From NCBI RefSeq assembly GCF_014648255.1, contig NZ_BMQT01000011.1:1-64000 (forward strand): a DNA stretch of 64,000 bases. Reading direction: 5' to 3'. Below the pieces are notes generated by a model, which saw nothing but the letters and a program-made list of their open reading frames with translations, had not been told where the DNA came from and ran no database searches. A program made the position numbers and the translations under genes. The stretch comes from Nocardioides albus (lineage in GTDB: Bacteria; Actinomycetota; Actinomycetes; Propionibacteriales; Nocardioidaceae). Positions 1 through 9,016 of this stretch are shown here, one piece after another. Every line of letters begins with the position of its first letter. The first letter of the stretch is position 1.

Positions 1-70
1 GCCACAGCGCACTCGGAGGACTCCCGCCGATCAGCCGACTGTCACCAACGTGATGGCCGAGTACACCTAG
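1..70 (+). pseudogene. Possible 3' end of an IS481-type transposase, frame-disrupted
   Basis: One forward frame (bases 3-53) reads HSALGGLPPISRLSPT then stop. The next frame reads TVTNVMAEYT and stops at 68-70. Both pieces resemble parts of IS481/IS3-type transposase C-termini (HSALGG.PP.SR, then a short TN.....Y. tail), but they lie in different frames, so the gene looks frameshifted. Only 3 bases separate the final stop from the stop codon of the opposing nuclease gene, leaving no room for a terminal inverted repeat, so any element is probably truncated here. The recognition rests on about 25 residues at the window edge; it could be the end of an unrelated gene. Confidence 0.35.
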
Positions 71-73
71 GCG

Positions 74-955
74 CTAGTCCAGGTCGACATCGTCGCCCGC
101 GGTGACGGGGCCCGGGATCGCCGGCAGCGGGGGAGGAGTGCCGCCGAAAGAGGGGCACAGGGACTTGTGGGCACACCAGCCGCACAGCTTGCCCGGGTTC
201 GGCAGCCACTCGCCGGTCTCCTGGGCGAGGCGGATGGCTCGCCAGATCGCCTCGGCCTTGCGCTCGGTCGCCAGCAGGTCGGCCTCGTCCGGCACGTAGC
301 GCAGGATGTCGCCGCTGCCGAGGTAGATCAGCTGGAGCATCGCCGGCACGACGCCTCGGGTGCGCCAGATCACCAGGGCGTAGAACTTGAGCTGGAACAG
401 CGCTTTCGCCTCGTACGCCTCACTGGGCACCCTTCCGGACTTGTAGTCGACCACGCGGATCCGGCCGTCGGCGGCCACGTCGACACGGTCGATGAAGCCG
501 CGCAGCAGCAGCTTGGAGTCGAGCAGTGCCTCGACATAGTGCTCCCGCTCAGCGGGCTCCAGCCGCCGCGGGTCCTCCAGGTCGAAGTAGCGCCGCAGCA
601 CCTGCCGACACGACTCCAGCCAGCCCTCCTCCGCGCCCTCGGCCTCCGAGGTGAACAGCGTCGCGAGCGCCGGGTCGAGGCTGCGTACGTCCTCCCACGC
701 CTGCTCCACCATCGACCTCGCCTGCCGGGGCGTGCGCTCGGGGGCGGGCAGATCGAAGAGGTCCTCGAGCACCTTGTGCACCACGGTCCCGCGCGCGGCC
801 GCCTCCGAGGGCGGCTCGGGCAGCTGGTCGATCGTGCGGAACCGGTAGAGCAACGGGCACGAGGTGAAGTCGCTAGCACGGCTCGGTGAGAGCGACCCCA
901 GCACGTTGACGCCGTCGACCGGGGTCGACCGTGCGTCTGCTGGTGAGGGGCTCAT
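74..955 (-). CDS. RecB-family PD-(D/E)XK nuclease with Fe-S type cysteines
   Basis: A 293-residue single-domain nuclease of the RecB/Cas4-like PD-(D/E)XK superfamily. Visible motifs are RGTVVHKVLE near residue 56 (motif I His), GFIDRVD (motif II Asp) and VVDYKSG (motif III Asp plus Lys). One early cysteine (CPLLYRF, residue 33) pairs with a C-terminal CGWCAHKSLC cluster (258-267), the four-Cys pattern that holds a 4Fe-4S cluster in AddB/Cas4 nucleases. The ATG at 955 is preferred over an upstream in-frame start at 985, because the extra residues are unlike the family. A RecB-like gene in the same position beside trmI is known in mycobacteria (Rv2119). The probable role is DNA processing or repair, with substrate unknown. 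It diverges from the M50 protease gene. Confidence 0.85.
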   Translation of the reverse strand: MSPSPADARSTPVDGVNVLGSLSPSRASDFTSCPLLYRFRTIDQLPEPPSEAAARGTVVHKVLEDLFDLPAPERTPRQARSMVEQAWEDVRSLDPALATLFTSEAEGAEEGWLESCRQVLRRYFDLEDPRRLEPAEREHYVEALLDSKLLLRGFIDRVDVAADGRIRVVDYKSGRVPSEAYEAKALFQLKFYALVIWRTRGVVPAMLQLIYLGSGDILRYVPDEADLLATERKAEAIWRAIRLAQETGEWLPNPGKLCGWCAHKSLCPSFGGTPPPLPAIPGPVTAGDDVDLD

Positions 956-1041
956 GGGGTCGACCCTATTCGTCGGCACCGACACTCATCCGAGACGAGG
1001 GTGGAAGCGGCGCACCACCACTTCTCAAGTACGCTCAGAAC

Positions 1042-2211
1042 GTGGCAGACCCCGACCCACGCCCCGACGGCGACAAGCCCGTCGAAGAGGCGCCCACGTC
1101 CCGCGCCCCGGGCACGATCAAGGTCGGCTCCATCGCCGGCAGCGATGTCCTGGTGACACCGTCCTGGTTCCTCATCGCGGCGCTGATCGCCTGGGTCATG
1201 GCGCCCCAGATCGATGCCGCGGAGCCCGGTCTCGGCTGGTTGGCGTACGTGGCAGGCTTCGCGTTCGCGATCGTCCTCTACGGCGCCGTGCTGCTGCACG
1301 AGGCGGCGCATGCGGTCGTCGCCCGGCGCCTGGGCTACCCCGTCGGCGCCATCATGCTCCACTTCCTGGGTGGCGCGACCGCGGTGGAGAGCGAGGCGAA
1401 GAAGCCCGCCCACGAGTTCTGGATCGCCGTCGTGGGGCCGTTGGCCTCGCTCGCCGTCGCCGCGGCCGCCTTCGGCGTCTCCTTCCTCACTCCCGACGGT
1501 CTGATCGGGTTGTTCGTCACGGGGCTGTGGGTCACCAATCTCCTGGTGGGCGTGCTCAACCTCGTCCCCGGCCTGCCCCTCGACGGCGGCCGGCTGCTCA
1601 AGGCGGGCGTATGGAGCGCGACCGGCAACATCAACCGCGGCAGCATCGTCGCCGGCTGGGCCGGGCGGGTGCTCTCGTTCGTCGTCCTGCTGTGGCCTTT
1701 CATCCAGGGCCGGATCCTCGGCACCGAGCCGCGCCTGACGAGCTACGTCGTAGCCGTCATCTTCGGCGTCTTCCTCTGGAGCGGCGCCTCCGCGGCCATC
1801 ATGTCGGCGAAGGTACGCCTCCGGCTCCCGCGCCTGGTCGCCCGCGACCTCGCTCGGCGCACGCTCGCCGTGCCGGCCGACCTCCCGCTGGCCGAGGCTG
1901 TCCGCCGAGCCCACGAGGCAGAGGCCGGCAGCATCGTCACCGTGACCACCGGCGGTGAGCCGATCGGTCTCGTGCACGAGGGCGCGCTGCTGGCGACGCC
2001 GGAGGACCGCCGCCCGTGGATGGCCACCTCGACCGTCACCCGGCGCCTCGAGGACGGCCTCACCCTCCCTGCCGACATCGACGGCGAGGCGCTCATCCAG
2101 GCGATCTCCAAGACCCCGGCTCCCGAATACCTCCTGGTCGAGCCCGACGGCTCGATCTATGGCGTACTCGTCACCTCCGACGTCGACGCCGCGTTCCGCG
2201 CGGGGGCCTGA
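1042..2211 (+). CDS. M50 site-2 protease family protein with CBS-like tail
   Basis: A 389-residue polytopic membrane metalloprotease of the SpoIVFB/Rip3 type. The zinc motif HEAAH is at 86-90 inside a membrane segment, and the second active-site motif LPLDGG has its Asp near residue 181. After about residue 260 the chain becomes soluble and resembles a CBS pair (LPLAEAVRRAHEAEAG, then GVLVTSDVDAA near the end), as in Rip3-type enzymes. The GTG at 1042 is chosen over an upstream in-frame start because a -10-like TACGCT (1030-1035) ends 6 bases before it, which implies a leaderless message. Family members cut membrane-embedded anti-sigma factors or clear membrane proteins; the substrate here is unknown. 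M50 genes often neighbour the actinobacterial proteasome locus. Confidence 0.9.
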   Translation: MADPDPRPDGDKPVEEAPTSRAPGTIKVGSIAGSDVLVTPSWFLIAALIAWVMAPQIDAAEPGLGWLAYVAGFAFAIVLYGAVLLHEAAHAVVARRLGYPVGAIMLHFLGGATAVESEAKKPAHEFWIAVVGPLASLAVAAAAFGVSFLTPDGLIGLFVTGLWVTNLLVGVLNLVPGLPLDGGRLLKAGVWSATGNINRGSIVAGWAGRVLSFVVLLWPFIQGRILGTEPRLTSYVVAVIFGVFLWSGASAAIMSAKVRLRLPRLVARDLARRTLAVPADLPLAEAVRRAHEAEAGSIVTVTTGGEPIGLVHEGALLATPEDRRPWMATSTVTRRLEDGLTLPADIDGEALIQAISKTPAPEYLLVEPDGSIYGVLVTSDVDAAFRAGA

Positions 2212-2266
2212 GCCGGACCGCGCCGCGGTTTGCCGGGTTGACCCGGGAAACGGGTAACCTCGGCGG

Positions 2267-3256
2267 GTGTCGAGCGCTGATATCCCAGACATTCCGGTCG
2301 AGGCCCGAGCGGGCGTGCACCGCGGTCCGCTTCGTGAGGGCGAGTGGGTGCGGCTGACCGACACCAAGGGTCGCCGCCACAACTTCGAGCTCGTCGCCGG
2401 CAAGCGCTTCTTCTCCAACAAGGGCCACATCGACCACGACGTGCTGATCGGTCGTGAAGAGGGCTTCACGGTCACCGCGTCCACCGGTGGTGAGTATCTG
2501 GTCTTCCGTCCGCTGCTGAGCGAGTTCGTCGTCTCGATGCCGCGTGGCGCCGCCGTGGTCTACCCCAAGGACGCCGCCCAGATCGTCGCCATGGCCGACA
2601 TCTTCCCCGGCGCCTCCGTGGTGGAGGCCGGGGTCGGCTCCGGTGCCCTGACCTGCTCGCTCCTGCGTGCGGTGGGCCCGTTCGGCAAGGTCACCTCCTT
2701 CGAGCGTCGCGAGGAGTTCGCCGAGGTCGCCCGCAAGAACGTCGACCAGTTCTTCGGCACGCCGGCAGGGGAGACGCACCCCAACTGGTCGCTCAACCTC
2801 GGCGACCTCCAGGAGGAGCTCCCACGCCAGCAGATCCGCTGCGATCGGCTGATCCTCGACATGCTCGCTCCGTGGGAGTGCATCGACGCGGCCGCCGAGG
2901 CGCTCTACCCCGGCGGCATGGTCTGCGCCTACGTCGCGACCACCACCCAGCTGTCCCGCTTCGTCGAGACGGTCCGTGCCCATGGCGGCTTCACCGAGCC
3001 GCAGGCGTGGGAGTCGCTGGTGCGCGACTGGCACGTCGAGGGCCTCGCGGTTCGGCCGGGCCACAAGATGATCGGCCACACCGCGTTCCTGGTGACGGCC
3101 AGGAAGCTCGCGCCCGGCGAGCGTGCGCCTCGCAAGACGCGGCGACCTGCCCCCGGGGCGTACGGACCTGACTACACGGGCCCGCGCCCGGCGGACATGC
3201 CTGCTCCGGAGCCTGTCGCCGAGGTGCTTCCTGACGACGCCGGCGAGCTGGACTGA
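2267..3256 (+). CDS. trmI: tRNA (adenine-58-N1)-methyltransferase
   Basis: A 329-residue class I SAM-dependent methyltransferase that makes m1A58 in the T-loop of tRNA, acting as a homotetramer in known cases. The N-terminal TrmI domain (LREGEWVRLTDTKGRRHNF) precedes the Rossmann fold. The SAM-binding motif VVEAGVGSGALT is near residue 120, and LILDMLAPWE is the family motif IV. The C-terminal tail is rich in Pro and basic residues and looks disordered. The GTG start lies 6 bases after a -10-like TAACCT (2255-2260), so translation is probably leaderless. Its place directly before arc matches Rv2118c (trmI) beside mpa in M. tuberculosis. Confidence 0.95.
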   Translation: MSSADIPDIPVEARAGVHRGPLREGEWVRLTDTKGRRHNFELVAGKRFFSNKGHIDHDVLIGREEGFTVTASTGGEYLVFRPLLSEFVVSMPRGAAVVYPKDAAQIVAMADIFPGASVVEAGVGSGALTCSLLRAVGPFGKVTSFERREEFAEVARKNVDQFFGTPAGETHPNWSLNLGDLQEELPRQQIRCDRLILDMLAPWECIDAAAEALYPGGMVCAYVATTTQLSRFVETVRAHGGFTEPQAWESLVRDWHVEGLAVRPGHKMIGHTAFLVTARKLAPGERAPRKTRRPAPGAYGPDYTGPRPADMPAPEPVAEVLPDDAGELD

Positions 3257-3297
3257 GTCTGCTCCGCGGCGGCGCGCATCGTCCGACGTGCCACGGG

Positions 3298-3332
3298 TTG
3301 ACACGAACTCGCCCGAAGTCGACGAATAGTGT
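3298..3332 (+). promoter_or_regulatory. Candidate arc promoter region
   Basis: The 149-bp trmI-arc spacer contains a perfect TTGACA (3298-3303). The best -10-like hexamer after it, TAGTGT (3327-3332), is 23 bases away, longer than the usual 17-18. A second -10-like TAGGGT lies at 3376-3381, about 24 bases before the arc ATG, with no good -35. Either could start the arc transcript; transcription-start mapping would decide. Confidence 0.35.
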
Positions 3333-3405
3333 CCAACACCGGTAAATCCTTCTCCGCTCCTACCCCTCACCCTTGTAGGGTCGAAGCAGTAGAGGAGGTG
3401 TGCTG

Positions 3406-5169
3406 ATGTCGACATCCGATGGATTCCAGTCCGAGGGGCGCAGCCCCGAGGAGCTCGAGAGTCATGTCCGTTTCCTCGAGGCTGAGGTGACCGACCTGCG
3501 GCACAGGCTGACCGAGATGCCCGGATCTTCGCGTGGCCTGGAGGCGCGGCTCGCAGACGCGCAGCGCTCCCTGGCCGCCGTGACGTCGCAGAACGAGCGA
3601 CTCACCGTGACGCTTCGGGATGCCCGAGACCAGATCATCAAGCTCAAGGAGGAGGTCGACCGGCTGGCGCAGCCGCCGGCAGGCTTCGGCACCTTCATCG
3701 AGCGCAACGAGGACGACTCGATCGACGTCTTCACCGGCGGGCGCAAGCTCCGGGTGACCGCGTCGCCCAACGTCGACCTCGACGAGCTGCGCTATGGCCA
3801 GGAGGTCATGCTCAACGAGGCGCTCAACGTCGTCGAGGCGATGGAGTTCGAGAAGGTCGGCGAGGTGGTGATGTTCAAGGAGCTGCTCGCCGACGGCGAG
3901 CGCGCCCTGGTGATCGCCAACGCCGACGAGGAGCGGGTCGTACGACTGGCGGAGCCGCTCCTCAAGGACCCCATCCGTGCGGGCGACTCGCTGCTTCTCG
4001 AACCACGCTCGGGATATGTGTACGAGAAGGTGCCCAAGTCCGAGGTCGAAGAGCTCGTCCTCGAGGAGGTGCCCGACATCTCCTACGAGTCGATCGGTGG
4101 CCTCGGCGGCCAGATCGAGCAGATCCAGGACGCGGTCGAGCTGCCCTATCTCTACCCGGACCTCTTCATCGAGCACCAGCTCAAGCCGCCCAAGGGCGTG
4201 CTGCTCTACGGTCCTCCAGGTTGTGGCAAGACCCTGATCGCGAAGGCGGTCGCCAACTCGCTGGCGAAGAAGGTCGCCGCGAAGACCGGGGCGGACGGCA
4301 AGTCCTACTTCCTCAACATCAAGGGCCCCGAGCTTCTCAACAAGTACGTCGGCGAGACCGAGCGTCACATCCGCCTGGTCTTCCAGCGTGCCCGCGAGAA
4401 GGCCGCGGCCGGCACCCCGGTGATCGTCTTCTTCGACGAGATGGACTCGCTGTTCCGGACGCGTGGCACCGGTGTCTCCTCCGACGTGGAGAACACCATC
4501 GTCCCGCAGCTCCTCTCCGAGATCGACGGTGTCGAGGCGCTCGAGAACGTGCTCGTCATCGGCGCCTCCAACCGTGAGGACATGATCGACCCGGCGATCC
4601 TGCGCCCGGGCCGTCTGGACGTGAAGATCAAGATCGAGCGCCCCGATGCCGAGGGGGCTCGAGACATCTTCTCGAAGTACCTGGTGCCCTCCCTGCCGCT
4701 GCACTCGACCGACGTGGCGGAGTTCAACGGCGACAAGCAGGCCACCATCGACGAGCTCATCCGCACCACCGTGGAGCGGATGTACACCGAGACCGAGGAG
4801 AACCGCTTCCTGGAGGTCACCTACGCCAACGGTGACAAGGAGGTCCTCTACTTCAAGGACTTCAACTCCGGCGCGATGATCCAGAACATCGTCGACCGGG
4901 CCAAGAAGATGGCCATCAAGTCCTTCCTGGACTCCGGCGAGGACTCCGCTCAGAAGGGCCTGCGGGTGCAGCACCTGCTCCAGGCCTGCGTGGACGAGTT
5001 CAAGGAGAACGAGGACCTCCCCAACACCACCAACCCCGACGACTGGGCCCGCATCTCCGGCAAGAAGGGCGAGCGGATCGTCTTCATCCGCACGCTCATC
5101 ACCGGCAAGCAGGGCACCGAGCCCGGTCGTTCCATCGAGCAGGTCTCCAACACGGGTCAGTACTTGTAA
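3406..5169 (+). CDS. arc: Proteasome-associated AAA+ ATPase ARC (Mpa)
   Basis: A 587-residue hexameric ring ATPase that recognises pupylated proteins, unfolds them and threads them into the 20S core. An N-terminal coiled coil (about 18-85) that would bind Pup is followed by two OB-type inter-domains and a AAA+ module. Walker A GPPGCGKT is at 269-276, Walker B has Asp344-Glu345 in FFDEMD, and the second region of homology contains NREDMIDPAILRPGRLD. The chain ends GQYL, the conserved C-terminal proteasome-docking tail with penultimate Tyr. The ATG at 3406 is selected by AGGAGG at 3393-3398. Unusually, an 11-kb block separates it from dop, although arc/mpa and dop are near neighbours in many relatives. 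Confidence 0.97.
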   Translation: MSTSDGFQSEGRSPEELESHVRFLEAEVTDLRHRLTEMPGSSRGLEARLADAQRSLAAVTSQNERLTVTLRDARDQIIKLKEEVDRLAQPPAGFGTFIERNEDDSIDVFTGGRKLRVTASPNVDLDELRYGQEVMLNEALNVVEAMEFEKVGEVVMFKELLADGERALVIANADEERVVRLAEPLLKDPIRAGDSLLLEPRSGYVYEKVPKSEVEELVLEEVPDISYESIGGLGGQIEQIQDAVELPYLYPDLFIEHQLKPPKGVLLYGPPGCGKTLIAKAVANSLAKKVAAKTGADGKSYFLNIKGPELLNKYVGETERHIRLVFQRAREKAAAGTPVIVFFDEMDSLFRTRGTGVSSDVENTIVPQLLSEIDGVEALENVLVIGASNREDMIDPAILRPGRLDVKIKIERPDAEGARDIFSKYLVPSLPLHSTDVAEFNGDKQATIDELIRTTVERMYTETEENRFLEVTYANGDKEVLYFKDFNSGAMIQNIVDRAKKMAIKSFLDSGEDSAQKGLRVQHLLQACVDEFKENEDLPNTTNPDDWARISGKKGERIVFIRTLITGKQGTEPGRSIEQVSNTGQYL

Positions 5170-5186
5170 GAGCTCTTGTACGCCTC

Positions 5187-5226
5187 GCATCGGCCCGTCA
5201 CCTGGAAAAAGGTGGCGGGCCGATGC
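5187..5226 (+). terminator. Terminator hairpin after arc
   Basis: A 17-bp stem begins GCATCGGCCCGTCACCT and closes over the loop GGAAAA; the right arm has one G-U type mismatch. There is no U-tract, which is common for actinobacterial terminators. It ends the trmI-arc unit and insulates it from the accessory lipoprotein gene downstream. Confidence 0.8.
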
Positions 5227-5395
5227 GTCGCCGGTGTCGTGGCGTTCCGCGACGCCGCCGAGCCTCCGCCGGATCGTCGTCGCCGGTTGCCGTAACGGTG
5301 AGGGCGCGTGGTGGCCTTCGCGGAGTCGGTGGCGTGGCACTGTTTGCGTGGACACGCCAGACGTGATCCGACAACGTACTCGGACGGGGACACGG

Positions 5396-6463
5396 ATGAG
5401 ATTCATGCTCGGGGTTGGGGTCGCAGGCTTGGTGTTGGGCCTGTCGGGATGCGGCCCGTTTGACCGGGACGCTGCTCTGGAAGAAGACCTCCTGAAGATG
5501 GCCGGAGTCGAGGCGGTTGATGTCGATGACCGGCGGGTGGAGTTCGCTGAGGTCAAGGAGAGCGACCTGAAGCCCGTCGCCGATCGGATCGCCGAGTGGG
5601 AGGACGACGGTGGTCTCGCGACCATGCTGGACGGGTGGGATCTGACGAGCAACGGCGTGGTCGTGGGCTCTGATGCGGCGCAGCAGGAACTGCCCAACGA
5701 GGCCGTTGCCGCGTTCGTCGAGCTGGCGGGTCTGGGCCTTGATCGATACACCTCTGAGGAGATCAAGCCGTTTGGTTCGGGAGGGATCGATGACTCGTTC
5801 CGGGTGTCGCTGAATGGCGTTGAGGACCCGATGGGGGTCACCATCACCGTGCTGAAGGCGCTGGGTGACCATGCGACTCGCTACGGCACGCTCTCGGTCG
5901 AGGCACCGGGAGGATTTCACGTCCTGGTCGAGATGGACAAGCTCGACGCGAGCCTGATCGGCAGCATCGTGACGGACCTCGAAAGCCTGCCGGACTGGAG
6001 TGCCTACGACGGCGCGTCGGTGCAGGTCGGCGGCATCAATGAGAAGCCGAACAGGATCGGACTTTACTTCCAAGTTCCTTTGGCAGACACGGTCGATGCC
6101 AACAGGTCGGCTCTCGCAGTGCAGGCGAAGCTGGTGAACCCGAACGACCTCTTCGTGTCGGTCACCGACGTGCCGTCTGAGGGAATCCTCCTGGTGATGG
6201 GCACGGTCGAGGAGGTCGAGGGCGAGGTTGCGGTGCTCGAGGGGCTGAAGGACTCGCCGATCGCGAGCGTCACCTACGTCGGCGGCGGGACCGACACGTG
6301 GCTGGTGCTGACCGTCAAGACTGAAGCCGACCTCCTCACCGTCGCACAGGACGCGGAGCGAGTCGGCGTCAGCCGGTTGGAGATGTCGATTGAAGGCGAG
6401 AACCCGATCGATGACAAGCTGGAAGGTACGCCGGCGGAGTTGATCAAGCAGCTCAGTCGCTAG
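5396..6463 (+). CDS. Unrecognised lipoprotein upstream of KAP NTPase gene
   Basis: A 355-residue predicted lipoprotein. A short hydrophobic signal (MLGVGVAGLVLG) leads to the lipobox LGLSGC, after which the chain is acidic, soluble and free of a domain I can name. It is rich in beta-alternating segments and has two halves of similar texture, perhaps duplicated modules. The ATG at 5396 is the first Met in front of the signal; an ATG three codons later is equally possible. It shares orientation with the KAP NTPase gene 97 bases downstream, though the latter has its own -10. By eye its third-codon positions are less GC-rich than those of the proteasome genes, hinting at acquisition. Function unknown. 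Confidence 0.7.
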   Translation: MRFMLGVGVAGLVLGLSGCGPFDRDAALEEDLLKMAGVEAVDVDDRRVEFAEVKESDLKPVADRIAEWEDDGGLATMLDGWDLTSNGVVVGSDAAQQELPNEAVAAFVELAGLGLDRYTSEEIKPFGSGGIDDSFRVSLNGVEDPMGVTITVLKALGDHATRYGTLSVEAPGGFHVLVEMDKLDASLIGSIVTDLESLPDWSAYDGASVQVGGINEKPNRIGLYFQVPLADTVDANRSALAVQAKLVNPNDLFVSVTDVPSEGILLVMGTVEEVEGEVAVLEGLKDSPIASVTYVGGGTDTWLVLTVKTEADLLTVAQDAERVGVSRLEMSIEGENPIDDKLEGTPAELIKQLSR

Positions 6464-6560
6464 CCAACGAGTTCATGACACGTCCTGTAGCTGTAGCCGC
6501 CTCTCGTTCCTGACGTGATCGACCGCGAACCACGAGCGTCGGTCGATAGAGTCTCCGGTC

Positions 6561-8807
6561 GTGACAGATCGGGCCACGGAAGCCGAGCGACGTCAGCAGG
6601 TCGTTGACAGGATGATCCGACGGGAGCTCGAATCCGTCACTGATGAGGCCCGGTGGGCCATTCCGATCGCGGAGAAGCTGCCACGTGAGTGGGTTCAGCA
6701 CCGGATGGCAGACAACGCGGCCAGGATGATCGCTGCGACCGGGTCGGAGATCGATGCGTACGTCACCGTGCACCTCGACTTTGTGGCGCGCTTCCACGAG
6801 GATCCGCTGGCCGGTGATCGGTCGCCCGGCCACGACCTGTCGCACGAGGTGACGCTGGAGGCGACTGAGGATATTCGGAAGCTCAATCAGAGGTACAACG
6901 CCTGGGTGAGCCGCCTTCGGCTGCGGGTCCAGGACGAGCTGTACGACCTGGTCAGCGAATGGTATGACGACGGTGACAGGCTGGAGCTGTCGCCGGGACC
7001 CTGGGGCGTCTTTCCGATGACCGAACCCGACGGAGTGGCTAGTCTGAAGGCCGTCCGTGCGTTCCGAGAGTTCTGCGACGACCACCCGAACGCCACGATC
7101 GGCTTGGCCGGACCGCGTGGCTGTGGAAAGTCGACCCTCCTGGAGAACCGGCCCGACCCTTCGCTTCCCCTGAAGTCGGATCGGGTCCGGGTGAACGTCA
7201 GCGCACCGGTGAAGTACGAGACCCAAGCTTTCCTGCTCCACCTCTTCGCGGAGGTCTGCCGTGCCGTGGTCGACTATCGCCACCCGGAGTTCAGAGAGCA
7301 CTTCCCGAGGATCCGCATCGCCTTCCCGGCCCGGCGCGTCGTTTCGTACGCCGCTCTTGGAGTCTTCGCCTATACGCTCGCTGTCACGTTGAGCATCGGA
7401 TCCGGCGGAGCGCTGAGCGAACCGTTTCGGGCGATGGCCGCCTACCTCGGGGCTGCCTGGCAGTGGATGTGGCAACCGTTGAACACCTCGTTCTCGCTGG
7501 GCGGCGTGGTGCAGCCGGTCCCTGCCCTGGCCGTGGTCGCACTGCTCTGTCTCACCGTCGTGACGGTGAGGTCGCTGCGGTGGGCCCTGGTGACGCGGCG
7601 AGATGTTCCGGACCTGGTGAGAACGGCCAAACGCCACCTCGAGACCATCCGTACGATCCAGACCGCCTCGGCAGGGGTGAACGGTGAGGTCGGCGTCGCG
7701 GGGCTCAAGCTCGTCGCCAGCCATTCGGTGCAGCGGGCGGCGCGGGAGTGGACGGCCCCAGAACTCGTCGGTGAGCTGAGGAGATTCCTGGCGGAGGTCT
7801 ATGACTCGGACCAGCGCGCTGTTCACCACCTGGTAGAGACCGAACCGGGGCTGAGGCCAGTGGTAGCGGCCGTGCTGAGCCAACTGCTCGCACGCATCGA
7901 CGACACCGAAGAAAAAACCTGGGTAGGTGGCCAGGTCTACCGGAGTCCACCCGTGGAGCCTGGGGTGGTGATCACGATCGACGAGCTGGACAAGCTCGAC
8001 AACGTCGAGGACGCCCAGCTCTTCGTCAACGAGCTCAAGGGCCTCTTCGGTGCCCGTGGCACGCAGGTGATCGTGTCGGTGTCCGAGGACGCGCTGAACA
8101 GCTTCGAGCTTCGGGGGCTGCCGATGCGAGACGCGTTCGACAGCGCGTTCAAGCATGTCTTTCGGATCGACTATCTCTCGATCTCCGACACCCGCAGGAT
8201 TCTCGAGCGGATGGGGCTGGAATGGGTCAGCAGACCGTTCGTCTGGCTCGTCTACCTCGTGTCTGGAGGCCTGCCGCGCGATGTTGCGCGAGTCGGTTCG
8301 CACCTCAATGCCGTTGCGAGGGAGAACCCAGGCGCACGCCTCCGCACCGTCGCCCACAGGCTCGTCGCGCGGGACATGGCACAGCGCCTGTCAGCCTTCG
8401 AACGAACGTGCGGCGGAAGGCTGCAGGACTACGACGCCACCGGGGCGGCGTCGAACACCATGTCTGATTCGGCCATCCTGCATGTGATCCGTGAGATTCG
8501 GCGGGTCAGGAAGGACGAGCGGCCGATCTCGGCGGGGGAGCTGCTCGACCATGCAGCGGTGATACGCCAGATCCAGGATGGCGGCATATTCGCCAACCAG
8601 GTCGCGAGCTACCTGTGCTATTGCGGGAGCGTCCTGGAAGTGCTTGACGTCGATGCTCTCGAGAAGGAGACGAAGGAGTACGAGGAACTGCTGCCGACTC
8701 TTGGGCGAGCCCGCCAGTCGATGGCGGTGCATCCCGACCTGGCGATCGAGCTGATCGACGAGTTTCGCAATGCCTGGGGCCTCGGCGCCGTTGCGCGTTC
8801 CGTGTGA
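6561..8807 (+). CDS. KAP-type P-loop NTPase with inserted membrane segments
   Basis: A 748-residue protein. Residues 1-180 are helical with no motif I recognise. Walker A GPRGCGKST is at 184-192. Two hydrophobic segments (about 262-280 and 318-337) follow, then Walker B VVITIDELDKL at about 469-479, and a sensor-like stretch QVIVSVSEDALNSF. Transmembrane segments between Walker A and Walker B are the hallmark of the KAP family (Kidins220/PifA), whose members include the F-plasmid phage-exclusion protein PifA. The C-terminal 200 residues are helical. The GTG start follows TAGAGT (6547-6552) by 8 bases. A role in membrane-linked defence or signalling is inference from family and accessory position only. 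Confidence 0.75.
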   Translation: MTDRATEAERRQQVVDRMIRRELESVTDEARWAIPIAEKLPREWVQHRMADNAARMIAATGSEIDAYVTVHLDFVARFHEDPLAGDRSPGHDLSHEVTLEATEDIRKLNQRYNAWVSRLRLRVQDELYDLVSEWYDDGDRLELSPGPWGVFPMTEPDGVASLKAVRAFREFCDDHPNATIGLAGPRGCGKSTLLENRPDPSLPLKSDRVRVNVSAPVKYETQAFLLHLFAEVCRAVVDYRHPEFREHFPRIRIAFPARRVVSYAALGVFAYTLAVTLSIGSGGALSEPFRAMAAYLGAAWQWMWQPLNTSFSLGGVVQPVPALAVVALLCLTVVTVRSLRWALVTRRDVPDLVRTAKRHLETIRTIQTASAGVNGEVGVAGLKLVASHSVQRAAREWTAPELVGELRRFLAEVYDSDQRAVHHLVETEPGLRPVVAAVLSQLLARIDDTEEKTWVGGQVYRSPPVEPGVVITIDELDKLDNVEDAQLFVNELKGLFGARGTQVIVSVSEDALNSFELRGLPMRDAFDSAFKHVFRIDYLSISDTRRILERMGLEWVSRPFVWLVYLVSGGLPRDVARVGSHLNAVARENPGARLRTVAHRLVARDMAQRLSAFERTCGGRLQDYDATGAASNTMSDSAILHVIREIRRVRKDERPISAGELLDHAAVIRQIQDGGIFANQVASYLCYCGSVLEVLDVDALEKETKEYEELLPTLGRARQSMAVHPDLAIELIDEFRNAWGLGAVARSV

Positions 8808-8841
8808 CCGCGGTCGAGGCTCGCGGCATTCAGCGTCCCAT

Positions 8842-8861
8842 GTGTGCCTTGCAAGGCGCAC
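8842..8861 (+). terminator. Short hairpin after the KAP gene
   Basis: GTGTGCCTT and AAGGCGCAC form a 9-bp stem with one G-U type pair around a very small loop. It lies 34 bases past the KAP stop codon. It may be a weak terminator; there is no U-tract. Confidence 0.35.
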
Positions 8862-8986
8862 ATACCCGAGCATCCCCGAACGAAGCCGTCGACCGACCCG
8901 CTGTCTGGCCGCGGCGATGTCACGTCGATCGCTCCGCCGCGTCAGGCCTCGAACACCAAGCCCCCTCGAAGTATTCAGGGAGGGTA

Positions 8987-9005
8987 ATATCTCGAATCGA
9001 GGTAT
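8987..9005. promoter_or_regulatory. Probable PadR operator overlapping its -10 box
   Basis: ATATCTCGA-A-TCGAGGTAT is a 9-1-9 dyad with one mismatch per arm pair. It overlaps the -10-like TATAGT (9003-9008) and ends 11 bases before the padR start codon. A regulator bound here would block its own transcription, the usual autoregulation of PadR-family repressors. Confidence 0.6.
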
Positions 9006-9016
9006 AGTTCTGCGGT

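Noticed and set aside
3367..5847. Long open frame on the minus strand opposite arc
   Set aside because: It runs through the arc terminator and into the lipoprotein gene, with no recognisable protein features; arc is unambiguous.
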